The position numbers and the translations under genes are program-made. A stretch of DNA of 10,956 nucleotides from an uncultured Oscillospiraceae bacterium (lineage in GTDB: Bacteria > Bacillota > Clostridia > Oscillospirales > Acutalibacteraceae): positions 1-10,956 of the forward strand of contig CABQAA010000045.1 in assembly GCA_902461995.1 (NCBI GenBank), written 5' to 3'. Below the pieces are notes generated by a model. That model had not been told where the DNA came from and ran no database searches. It worked only from the letters and a program-made list of their open reading frames with translations. Of this stretch, positions 1-6,721 are shown in pieces (within the stretch, counting starts at the first letter, position 1; each line of letters opens with the position of its first letter).

Positions 1-514
1 CGTCCCGGCCGGAGGCGTAAATGACCGGGAAATCCAGCTGATCCTCGTCTGCGCCGAGCTCGATGAACAGATCCAGCAGCTCGTCGATAACCTCGGCCGG
101 CCGGGCGCCGTCCCGGTCGATTTTGTTGATGACCACGACCGGCCGTTTCCCAAGGCCAAGCGCTTTTTTCAGCACGAACCGGGTCTGGGGCATACAGCCT
201 TCAAAGGCGTCCACCAACAGCAGAACCCCGTCCACCATCATTAGAATCCGCTCCACCTCGCCGCCGAAATCGGCGTGGCCGGGCGTGTCTACAATGTTGA
301 TTTTGGTATCGCCGTACATCACCGCGGTGTTTTTCGACAGGATGGTGATGCCCCGTTCTCTCTCGAGGTCGTTGGAGTCCATCACCCGCTCCGCCACCTG
401 CTCGTTGACACGGAACACACCGCTCTGGCGCAGGAGCTGATCGACCAGAGTGGTTTTGCCGTGGTCGACGTGGGCGATGATGGCGATATTGCGTAAATTC
501 TCACGTTTTGGCAT
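1..514 (-). CDS. typA: GTP-binding protein TypA/BipA, N-terminal part (runs off left edge)
   Basis: TypA/BipA is a translational GTPase that binds the ribosome and helps late 50S assembly, chiefly under stress or cold. About 171 residues are visible, covering most of the G domain. The P-loop AHVDHGKTT lies near residues 14-22, the G3 motif DTPGH is present, and NKID forms G4. The region between P-loop and G3 contains RERGITI, the switch I threonine motif of elongation-factor-like GTPases. I chose the ATG at 514 (MPKRENLRN), with GGAAG about 8 nt upstream; an in-frame ATG at 529 has AAGGA directly abutting it, so it is less likely. The gene has its own promoter just upstream and is probably independent of the operon that ends at 700. 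Identity is very secure; the C-terminal EF-G-like domains lie outside the window. Confidence 0.96.
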   Translation of the reverse strand, partial: MPKRENLRNIAIIAHVDHGKTTLVDQLLRQSGVFRVNEQVAERVMDSNDLERERGITILSKNTAVMYGDTKINIVDTPGHADFGGEVERILMMVDGVLLLVDAFEGCMPQTRFVLKKALGLGKRPVVVINKIDRDGARPAEVIDELLDLFIELGADEDQLDFPVIYASGRD

Positions 515-561
515 GTCTGATTCTTCCATTCCTTATTTCTCGACTTTTCCCGAACCTATAT

Positions 562-590
562 AGTATACACTCTTTTCCCCGATCCTACAA
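562..590 (-). promoter_or_regulatory. Sigma-A-like promoter of typA
   Basis: On the minus strand TTGTAG (585-590) and TATACT (562-567) are separated by exactly 17 nt. The -10 matches 5 of 6 consensus bases; the -35 keeps only the TTG. Transcription would start near 555, giving a leader of about 40 nt. The -10 region, TATACTATA, is identical to that of the five-gene operon promoter near 6614. Confidence 0.6.
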
Positions 591-677
591 GGGGGAGATG
601 CATAATATCTTCCATTTTGGGGCTTTTCTGCCGTTTCCGGCGAACCGTTCCAGTTCGATTCCGGCCGCCCGTTCCGA

Positions 678-692
678 AAAAGCTTTGCTCTT
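678..692 (-). terminator. Weak candidate terminator after the DUF6320 gene
   Basis: On the minus strand, 8 nt after the stop codon, AAGAGC-AAA-GCTTTT can form a 6-bp hairpin with one G-U pair and a short T run. It is small, and read-through into typA is quite possible. Apart from this and the typA promoter I see nothing else convincing between 515 and 699. Confidence 0.25.
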
Positions 693-699
693 AGATATG

Positions 700-1407
700 C
701 TACATATGCAGCCGCTTTTTCATCTGCGTCCGGAAGCGTTCCCGCCGGCCCAGCAGGAGGAGAAGCAGCGCCAGAATCAGGCAGGGAATCGCCACAAAAT
801 AGGACCACTGCAGCGTCACGGTGTGCTGCAGATATAAATCCAGGATAATTTCAATGCCGAGGGGCATGAGCGGCGTGGTAAAAAGCACCGCGGCCCCCTG
901 CCGGAAACGGCCGCGAATCAGCTTGGCCACCAACAGGTAATCCAGAGCAAACACCCCCGCGCTGAGCACCACAATGGGCAACGCCAAATGGAGAAACCAA
1001 GCACCCCTGGCCGCAAAATGCTCGACAACAAACAAATATCCGAGCAATGCCGCTGTGTCAAGGATCATGCCGAAGAGGATCGGGTGCCGGCGGATAAACA
1101 GGGCCGGCACGATGAATACCCACAGCATAGCCGTCGCCCCGATGACCAGCATGGACCAGCCCGCGCTGCTGGTGTAGGCCACGTCGCAGGCGAGACAGAT
1201 AGCCGCCGGCAGCAGCAGAACCAGGGTGACGATCGCGGCCGTGAGTCCCCGGTCGCTCTGCGGGCGGAAAAGATCCAGACGTGCCGGAAAAGGCTGCGGG
1301 GCCTTCCGGTCAAAGGGCTGGCGGGGATTCTGCACTTCGGTATGGCAGAGCGGACAAACCGGCTCGCTCGGCGCGAGTTCCACCCCACAGTTGACGCAAT
1401 AGGACAT
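700..1407 (-). CDS. Zinc-ribbon, six-helix membrane protein (DUF6320-like)
   Basis: The protein has 235 residues. It opens with a zinc ribbon: C4, C7, C18 and C21 form two CxxC knuckles typical of short zinc-ribbon heads. A proline-rich linker (about 25-50) follows, then six hydrophobic segments near 55-74, 84-104, 110-127, 137-156, 172-190 and 201-219, ending in a short basic tail. The cytosolic zinc ribbon plus membrane block matches what I know as DUF6320 proteins, often found beside alcohol-acetyltransferase-like genes as here; that assignment is from memory. The function is unknown; a membrane partner or anchor for the neighbouring acyltransferase is a guess. I chose the ATG at 1407 because AAAGGATGA lies about 10 nt upstream and MSYCVNCG is a natural zinc-ribbon start; earlier in-frame ATGs lack a proper site. 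It is the last gene of the operon, 75 nt after the acyltransferase stop. Confidence 0.82.
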   Translation of the reverse strand: MSYCVNCGVELAPSEPVCPLCHTEVQNPRQPFDRKAPQPFPARLDLFRPQSDRGLTAAIVTLVLLLPAAICLACDVAYTSSAGWSMLVIGATAMLWVFIVPALFIRRHPILFGMILDTAALLGYLFVVEHFAARGAWFLHLALPIVVLSAGVFALDYLLVAKLIRGRFRQGAAVLFTTPLMPLGIEIILDLYLQHTVTLQWSYFVAIPCLILALLLLLLGRRERFRTQMKKRLHM

Positions 1408-1440
1408 AACTTTGATCATCCTTTCGCAAAGGCCGGCTGG

Positions 1441-1453
1441 CCGAATCATTCGG
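1441..1453. repeat. Small perfect inverted repeat in the operon's only sizeable gap
   Basis: CCGAAT-C-ATTCGG is a perfect 6-bp inverted repeat with a one-base centre. It lies in the 75-nt gap between the acyltransferase stop and the DUF6320 start, next to other GC-rich self-complementary sequence (AGCGGCCGCT near 1464-1473). In the mRNA it could form a small hairpin affecting processing or expression of the last gene. No T run follows, so it is not an ordinary terminator. Confidence 0.35.
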
Positions 1454-1482
1454 TACGGAGAAAAGCGGCCGCTCCGAGCTGT

Positions 1483-2772
1483 TCATCGGCCCGGCACGCC
1501 GTTGCTTTCAATCGTGACCGGAATGCCGCGTTTGACCAGCTCGGTAAAAAACAGGCGCTCCACCTCGGTTTCCTCCACCACGCTCGTAATGGACAAACAG
1601 AGTTTCCCTTCAAACGTGACCGCTGCCGCGCCGTGCGTATTGAACCGGGGCGGCCCCATAATAAAATCAAACCGCTCGACAAACGGGCGCATCGCCTCCG
1701 GCACCTTCAAAACCCCGAGATTGGAGAGGTTGCAGGTATACCGGCTCTCCCCGTACAGGCGATAGGCCATGCCCATGATGAAATTCTTGACAAACAGCGG
1801 CACCGCCCGCACGGCCGGATTCTTTTCATTTCCCACATTGGCGGACAGAACCGCGTTCAAATATTGTTCGTTGAGACGCAGCCGCATGAAATGGTGCACG
1901 TGATGGACGATTTCCTCAAAGGTGTATTCGCCGTATTCCGGTTCCACTCCCGGATTGACAAACAAGGCGAAATTCCGCAGCGTGCTGCTCGGATAAAAAC
2001 GGCGCATGTTGATGGGCACGCTGATTTTCACCGGCTTCGGATGGTGCAGGCCTTCGGTCTTTTGAAATTGATAGAAGGCAAAGCACAGTGCGCCCGTCAG
2101 GTATTCGTTGACCGTGACGCCCAGCTCCGCCGCCTTTTCATGGACGGTATCGGCCGGCATCACGCCCGTGATGATCCGCAGACGGGGGGAATTCATCCGG
2201 GTCATATGCGGATGGTACGCTTTTTTCTCCCGCCGGCTCTCGATATGGCGGAAGGAAGCGTACTTCATATGGCTGTCCTCCATTTCCTCCGGCCGGGGGG
2301 ACTCCTCACAGTTAAGCACCCCGTCGCCGTCCGGAACCGGATGCCCGCCGAGGGTGAGATACCGCGCCGCGAGCGTCTTGAGAAACACCATAGCGCCGGT
2401 TCCGTCCGAAATGGAGTGGAACAATTCGAGCGCGATGCGGTTGCGGTAAACCCGTACCCGGAAGTAATAACCGTTGTTTTCCGCCTTATCGATCTTTTTG
2501 CAGGGATTGTTGACATCCGATTCCACGATCGGCGGCAGGCGGTTCGGCTCCAGATAGAACCAGAACACCCCTTTGTGCAGGGTCAGGCAGAACGCAGGGA
2601 TACGGCGGAGAGTGTCCGCGAGTGCGCGTTCCAACAAAACCGGATCCACTTCGTCCCGGAGTGTCACGCTCACCCGGAACATGGCCGCCCAGTCCCGCGT
2701 GCGTACAGCCGGATATATTTTAGCCGAATTATCCAGAGATACCCAGCCGTCTGTCGGTTTATGGTTGTCCAT
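1483..2772 (-). CDS. Condensation / alcohol-acetyltransferase-like acyltransferase (HxxxDG)
   Basis: The protein has 429 residues and no signal peptide or clear membrane helix. H119-S-I-S-D123-G124 is the HxxxDG catalytic motif of the CoA-dependent acyltransferase superfamily (chloramphenicol acetyltransferase fold), which includes NRPS condensation domains, wax-ester synthases and the alcohol acetyltransferase family. The second half carries family hallmarks: a PINMR stretch near 253-257 followed by NFALFVNP (267-274), and SNLGVL near 350-355. Expected chemistry is transfer of an acyl group from a thioester to a hydroxyl or amine; donor and acceptor are unknown. The ATG at 2772 is favoured by AGGAG 6 nt upstream and by a 14-nt overlap with the GNAT gene, suggesting coupled translation; a longer upstream reading has no proper site and looks out of family. 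With the adjacent zinc-ribbon membrane protein it forms what I believe is a recurrent Firmicute pair. Family is confident; the specific label 'alcohol acetyltransferase' is not. Confidence 0.87.
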   Translation of the reverse strand: MDNHKPTDGWVSLDNSAKIYPAVRTRDWAAMFRVSVTLRDEVDPVLLERALADTLRRIPAFCLTLHKGVFWFYLEPNRLPPIVESDVNNPCKKIDKAENNGYYFRVRVYRNRIALELFHSISDGTGAMVFLKTLAARYLTLGGHPVPDGDGVLNCEESPRPEEMEDSHMKYASFRHIESRREKKAYHPHMTRMNSPRLRIITGVMPADTVHEKAAELGVTVNEYLTGALCFAFYQFQKTEGLHHPKPVKISVPINMRRFYPSSTLRNFALFVNPGVEPEYGEYTFEEIVHHVHHFMRLRLNEQYLNAVLSANVGNEKNPAVRAVPLFVKNFIMGMAYRLYGESRYTCNLSNLGVLKVPEAMRPFVERFDFIMGPPRFNTHGAAAVTFEGKLCLSITSVVEETEVERLFFTELVKRGIPVTIESNGVPGR

Positions 2773-3319
2773 CCGTTTCTCCTGCCCTCCCATCCGGCCG
2801 CCGGTCTTCCCGCCGGAGCGCGTAGACGATATGGGGCATATCCACCCCGTAGTAGTGTTTGACAAATATGGATTCCGGCCGCAGGCCGATCCGCTCTGCG
2901 ACCTTCCGTGATGCCGCATTCGTGTCCCGGATGATGCTGACCACCCGTGGCGCATCAAGCGTATCAAAGGCGAAATCCCGGCAGGCTGCCGCCGCGCGGG
3001 ATGCATAGCCGCGATGCCAGAAGCGGCGCTTGAGCAGATAACCGATTTCGAGTTCCGGCCCCGCCGGCGTGTCCTGCATGGTCAGCCCCACCTGGCCGAC
3101 AAATTCGCCGGTCCCGCTGTCGAGCAGCGCCCACAGGCCGAATCCGTGCCGGATATACCGTGCCTGCTGCCGGCCGAGCCAGGTATAGACCTCCTCCATC
3201 GAGAAAGCGTGCTCATAGGCGGTCATCGCCACCGGATCCTGCAGGATCTCGCACAAGTCATCGACGTCCTCCATCGTGAGCGGACGAAACAACAGCCCCG
3301 GACTCGTCGGCAGACGCAT
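2759..3319 (-). CDS. GNAT N-acetyltransferase, RimJ/RimL-like
   Basis: The protein has 186 residues, a usual length for Acetyltransf_3 (RimJ/RimL) members. These transfer acetyl from acetyl-CoA to protein N-termini, small amines or antibiotics. Visible features are the N-terminal strand LLFRPLTMEDVDDL, the central EIGYLLKRRFWHRGYASRA (91-109) forming the acetyl-CoA pyrophosphate loop (Q/RxxGxA-like W101-H-R-G-Y-A), and N134 in the later TNAASRKVAERIG helix typical of the family. The last 20 residues are hydrophilic and outside the fold. The ATG at 3319 has GGGAGG 8 nt upstream; the next in-frame Met would delete the first beta strand. This start makes the gene overlap the EAL gene by 62 nt, an unusually long overlap. 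Its end overlaps the next start by 14 nt. Substrate unknown. Confidence 0.88.
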   Translation of the reverse strand: MRLPTSPGLLFRPLTMEDVDDLCEILQDPVAMTAYEHAFSMEEVYTWLGRQQARYIRHGFGLWALLDSGTGEFVGQVGLTMQDTPAGPELEIGYLLKRRFWHRGYASRAAAACRDFAFDTLDAPRVVSIIRDTNAASRKVAERIGLRPESIFVKHYYGVDMPHIVYALRREDRRPDGRAGETDGQP

Positions 3320-5441
3320 CGGTACATCCTCCCGTTCGGTTGATAAATTCCACAAATTCGCGGAAAGGAATTGCCGGGCTGTACAGATATCCCTGATACA
3401 GGGTACAGCCGAGCTGGGCCAGCCGGTCCCGCTGTTCGGATGTCTCCACATACTCGGCCAAAAGACGGAACCCGAGCGAATCCGCGAGTTGCTGGATAGA
3501 GCGTACAATATTCTCCGACCGTTCGTTTGTCAGGATAGGCCGGACCAGACTGCCGTCCAGCTTGACAAGTGCGAATTCCGCGTTCTGCAGGTAGGTCATC
3601 GAGCCGTGTCCCATACCGAAATCGTCCATGATGAGCTGAATCCCCGCCTCCCGCAATTCCGCCAGCTGCTGATGGATGACTGAAGAAGAGGACAGCGCCA
3701 CCTGTTCGGTGATTTCAAAGCTCAGACGGCCGGCAGAGATATGGTGTTTTTCCACCAGTTTCCGCACTTCAGCCGTGAAATCGGGATGATTGAGCTGATC
3801 GGGGGTAATATTGACCGAAATATTCAGCGGTAAAGGACAGGCGGCTTCGAGCTTACCGACATCCCGGCAGGTCTGTTCGATAAGGAACAGGCCCAATTCG
3901 TCCAGAAAGTGGTCTTCGCGCGCCAAGGCGATCACCAGGGGTGGATACAAAAAACCGGCGGACGGATGTTTCCACCGCAGCAGGGCCTCACCCCCAAAGG
4001 GGATGCCGTTCGCCGTCATCTGGGGCTGATAAAAAAGCTCCAGGCCGCCGTGCCGTGCCGCATGACGCAGATCGGACGCCAGCATTTTGGCTGTGGTCCC
4101 GAGGCGTCCTCCCAAAGACAGCAGCGATGGAAGCACGCCGTTTTCCTCCCCCTGCAGGACAAGATCCGTCAGAGATTGGATGTTGGCTTCCACCTGTCTG
4201 GACTGCCGTTTCTCCGCCAGACGGACGAACGGCAGATACAGGCAAACGCCCACCGCGATGTTGACGAGCTGCAGCACGCTTCCCGCGATCGAGCCGGTCG
4301 CCACATAGCCGCTGATGAGAGCCGGGGTGGTCCATTCAACCGGATTGACGACCATGGGCACCAACCCTGTCGCGCAGGCGAGGCTGCTGATGCCGGTCAG
4401 GACAAGAGGTGTGAGCAGGAAGGGCAGGAGCATGACGGGGTTGAGCACGACCGGCAGACCGAACACCATCAGCTCGCTGACGTTGAAGAAAACCGGGAAA
4501 GCCCCGATTTTAGCCAGCCGCCGGTTGCTTTTGCTGCGGCAGACGAGCAGCATGGCGATGACGAGGCAAAGCGTCGCGCCGCATCCGCCCATGAGGACAA
4601 AGGTATCCAGAAACGTTTTGGAATAGATTTCCGTGGGAGCGCTCCCCTGTTCGACAAGCTGCTGGTTGACCGTGATTCCGCTTTCAAAGAACTGCCGGGC
4701 GACACCATCGAGGACATTGCTTCCGTGGATTCCAAAAAACCAGAGAACGTGGATCGACAGCACAAACAGCAGCGTGCCCCCAAAATTCCGCCCGACGCTG
4801 CTGAACAGCTTCATGAACAGGTCGGACGCCACATTGTGCAGGGCGGTGGTGCCCAGCAGATGCGACAGCAGGACGTTTATCGACGCAAACAGGGTGACAA
4901 CCAGTACGGCCGGCCAGATTGCCGTAATCGCACGATTAAAGAGCACATCCGCCCCTTCGGTATACTGGCGATTGCGCAGGGGCTTGATTTTCACCAAACA
5001 GCGGAAAAGCACCGACGACCCCAGCGACACGACGATCACCGTGAAGAGCCAGGGCGGAGTGAAAATTTCAAGCGGCGAAGTCTCGTCGCCTTTATACACA
5101 CACGCGACATAGGAACACAGGGCCACAAGCGGATAGAGAGCGGCCCGCTCCTGGTCCCGGTTTTTCCCGTAGTTATAGCTGATCGTGACCAGGAGCAACA
5201 AAGATAAAGCATTGATCGTCGAATTGTAAATGAGAACCAGAAGTTCCCGGAAACTGCCGTCTAAAAAGGCATCTAAAAACGCCTGATATGCCGCGACCGG
5301 AAAGGAGTTGAGCACGAGTGCGATCGAACCGGCCATTAAAAATGGAATGGCCAATACGACACCCTGCCGCAGAAAGGACAGCAAAATATTATCTTCCAGC
5401 CTGAAGGCGCCGTCTCTCGTCCATCTTTTGACCGCGTTCAC
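3258..5441 (-). CDS. Membrane PTS EIIC - EAL (c-di-GMP phosphodiesterase) fusion protein
   Basis: The protein has 727 residues from a GTG at 5441. Residues about 20-408 are a lactose/cellobiose-type EIIC: roughly eight to ten hydrophobic segments, the WFFGIHG signature (234-240), N-V-S-E323 followed by FGLPVVLNP, and a WTTP-x5-GYVATG stretch (370-383). A linker of about 50 residues leads to a full EAL domain (465-703): E485-A-L, N544, E576/E579, D606-D607, K627, E663/E666 and Q683 match the metal and catalytic positions of c-di-GMP phosphodiesterases. Loop 6 reads DDFGMGHGS where DDFGTGYSS is usual, so activity or its control may differ. No EIIA or EIIB is visible, so EIIC may serve as a sugar sensor feeding the EAL domain. 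The GTG has AAAGGGCGG about 6 nt upstream, 13 nt after the hydrolase stop; an ATG at 5495 would overlap that gene. The tail after 703 is low-complexity and lies in the overlap with the GNAT gene. Confidence 0.9.
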   Translation of the reverse strand: MNAVKRWTRDGAFRLEDNILLSFLRQGVVLAIPFLMAGSIALVLNSFPVAAYQAFLDAFLDGSFRELLVLIYNSTINALSLLLLVTISYNYGKNRDQERAALYPLVALCSYVACVYKGDETSPLEIFTPPWLFTVIVVSLGSSVLFRCLVKIKPLRNRQYTEGADVLFNRAITAIWPAVLVVTLFASINVLLSHLLGTTALHNVASDLFMKLFSSVGRNFGGTLLFVLSIHVLWFFGIHGSNVLDGVARQFFESGITVNQQLVEQGSAPTEIYSKTFLDTFVLMGGCGATLCLVIAMLLVCRSKSNRRLAKIGAFPVFFNVSELMVFGLPVVLNPVMLLPFLLTPLVLTGISSLACATGLVPMVVNPVEWTTPALISGYVATGSIAGSVLQLVNIAVGVCLYLPFVRLAEKRQSRQVEANIQSLTDLVLQGEENGVLPSLLSLGGRLGTTAKMLASDLRHAARHGGLELFYQPQMTANGIPFGGEALLRWKHPSAGFLYPPLVIALAREDHFLDELGLFLIEQTCRDVGKLEAACPLPLNISVNITPDQLNHPDFTAEVRKLVEKHHISAGRLSFEITEQVALSSSSVIHQQLAELREAGIQLIMDDFGMGHGSMTYLQNAEFALVKLDGSLVRPILTNERSENIVRSIQQLADSLGFRLLAEYVETSEQRDRLAQLGCTLYQGYLYSPAIPFREFVEFINRTGGCTDASADESGAVVSSAHDGGRR

Positions 5442-5454
5442 AGCCACCCGCCCT

Positions 5455-6576
5455 TTACTCCTCAATCTCCTCAAAACGGTATTGGATCTTCCCATCTCGC
5501 TCCACCGTTTCCAGGAACATCTCGAGAGGCCGCACCCAGACCCCCATTTCGCCATACAGCTGCTGATAGACCACCATCTCTTCCAGAGTTTCGCTGTGGC
5601 GCGCCACATACAGAACGCGGTATTCCCTGCCTTTAAAATGCCGGTATTTCACCCCGGGACGCACCGTTCTCTTTTTCATACCGCCCACTTCGAGCTGTGT
5701 GCCGATAAACCACTGGATTTTCCGGATGGCAACTCTCGCTTCCGGAATATCGAACATATGCCAGACATGCCACATGCCCTCGTAGATGTCGATATCCACT
5801 TCCACGCCGCAGGCATCCATCCGAGTGGCCAGCTGCCGCGAGTCATCCAGAAGAACCTCATTCGTCCCCACGTGAATGAGCGTAGGCGGCAGGCCGGTAA
5901 AATCGCCGAAAAGCGGCGAGATATACGGATTTCGCAGATCCTCTTCTCCTGCATACAGCAGGGCATTTTCCCGCAGTTCCTCGCTTGAAAGCAGCGGATC
6001 GACGGTTGTTTTGGTGAAATGCGTTTCATTCGATTCGGTCAGGTCCGTCCAGGGCGAAATCAAGACGAGCACCCCCGGCATAGGCCGGCCCAGATCCCGC
6101 AGCTTGAGCGCCAAAGCCAGGGTCAGCCCTCCCCCCGCGGAATCGCCGCATAGGGCGATATCGTGCTCCGCGTATCCTTTTTGGAGCAGGTAATCGAACG
6201 CCCGCAGCGCGTCCTCCAGTGCCGCCGGATAGGGATGCTCGGGCGCCAGACGGTATTCGTAAGCCATCACTGGGATTTTGGTACTCTCGGCCAGACGGGC
6301 AATCAAAGGTTCGTGTGTCAGAGGGGAACCCGAGACATAGGCTCCGCCGTGCGTATAGAGAATCACCTTTCCTGCCGCTGTAGCCGCCGGCATTGCCCAT
6401 TGCCCTTTCAAAGGGCAATCCTCTTCAACCGGCACGATCGACACCGTCTTAGGCCGGGGATGGATATACCGCAGCAGATCCATGCCCTTGCGCTGATCCG
6501 GAATGTTCATCCCTGTGATGATCGGTTTGACACTTTTCATCGTGCCGCTGAGCAGCTTGCTCTTGATGCTGGGCAT
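5455..6576 (-). CDS. HSL-type alpha/beta hydrolase (acetyl-esterase-like) with C-terminal DUF1653
   Basis: The protein has 373 residues. Residues 1-295 are an Abhydrolase_3 / hormone-sensitive-lipase-type esterase: oxyanion motif H76-G-G-A-Y, nucleophile elbow G144-D-S146-A-G-G, a late acid region NEVLLDDS (E240, D244/D245 candidates) and H270 in EGMWHVWH. Such enzymes cleave short acyl esters in the cytoplasm; no signal peptide is seen. Residues 300-373 are a second module matching DUF1653: YRHFKG (311-316), then ARHSET, VVYQQLYG and WVRPLEMF. DUF1653 is normally a small stand-alone protein, so the fusion is notable. An internal ATG at 5679 begins this module with a weak GTGGGCGG site, so a separate DUF1653 product is conceivable. 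The start at 6576 has AGAAGG 6-7 nt upstream. It is the first gene of the operon, 13 nt before the EIIC-EAL start. Confidence 0.9.
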   Translation of the reverse strand: MPSIKSKLLSGTMKSVKPIITGMNIPDQRKGMDLLRYIHPRPKTVSIVPVEEDCPLKGQWAMPAATAAGKVILYTHGGAYVSGSPLTHEPLIARLAESTKIPVMAYEYRLAPEHPYPAALEDALRAFDYLLQKGYAEHDIALCGDSAGGGLTLALALKLRDLGRPMPGVLVLISPWTDLTESNETHFTKTTVDPLLSSEELRENALLYAGEEDLRNPYISPLFGDFTGLPPTLIHVGTNEVLLDDSRQLATRMDACGVEVDIDIYEGMWHVWHMFDIPEARVAIRKIQWFIGTQLEVGGMKKRTVRPGVKYRHFKGREYRVLYVARHSETLEEMVVYQQLYGEMGVWVRPLEMFLETVERDGKIQYRFEEIEE

Positions 6577-6595
6577 GGCGCACCTTCTCTCGTAA

Positions 6596-6621
6596 ATACC
6601 ATACTTATGGTATAGTATACC
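6596..6621. promoter_or_regulatory. Two overlapping palindromes at the operon promoter (candidate operator)
   Basis: ATACCATA-CT-TATGGTAT (6596-6613) is a perfect 8-bp inverted repeat, and GGTATA-G-TATACC (6609-6621) is a perfect 6-bp one. They share five bases and cover the -10 box and presumed start of transcription of the hydrolase operon, where a dimeric repressor such as a TetR or MarR protein would act. No regulator gene is in the window. Confidence 0.5.
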
Positions 6622-6642
6622 GCAGACAGGTCGATTACGCAA
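6614..6642 (-). promoter_or_regulatory. Sigma-A-like promoter of the five-gene operon
   Basis: On the minus strand TTGCGT (6637-6642) and TATACT (6614-6619) are 17 nt apart. The -10 matches 5 of 6 bases; the -35 is weak, which would suit regulated expression. The start of transcription would be near 6607, giving a leader of about 30 nt, too short for a riboswitch. Confidence 0.6.
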
Positions 6643-6672
6643 TCTTTTCTCGTCCTGTTCCTTTTTCGTAAA

Positions 6673-6704
6673 AAAGAGAAGCGGACAGCCGTCCGCTTCT
6701 CTTT
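6673..6704 (-). terminator. Strong intrinsic terminator of the M23 peptidase gene
   Basis: A perfect 14-bp stem (AAAGAGAAGCGGAC and its complement) with a 4-nt loop is followed, on the minus strand, by a run of six T. It begins 17 nt after the M23 stop codon and isolates this gene from the operon promoter downstream. Confidence 0.93.
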
Positions 6705-6721
6705 AACCGTCAAAGTGTGAA

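Noticed and set aside
640..665. GTTCGATTC, resembling a tRNA T-loop
   Set aside because: The flanking bases do not form the 5-bp T stem, and no acceptor stem, D arm or anticodon arm can be placed around it.
988..2862. A 624-residue open frame on the plus strand
   Set aside because: It lies antisense to three well-supported genes, is rich in Arg, His and Pro with no family motif, and has no ribosome site. It is a by-product of GC-rich codon use on the other strand.
3909..5207. A 432-residue open frame on the plus strand opposite the EIIC-EAL gene
   Set aside because: Its composition (Gln, His, Arg, Asp-rich) mirrors antisense of hydrophobic codons; the minus-strand protein has clear EIIC and EAL motifs.
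6577..6607. A c-di-GMP riboswitch upstream of the EIIC-EAL operon
   Set aside because: I looked for one because of the EAL gene, but the predicted leader is only about 30 nt, too short for a GEMM aptamer.
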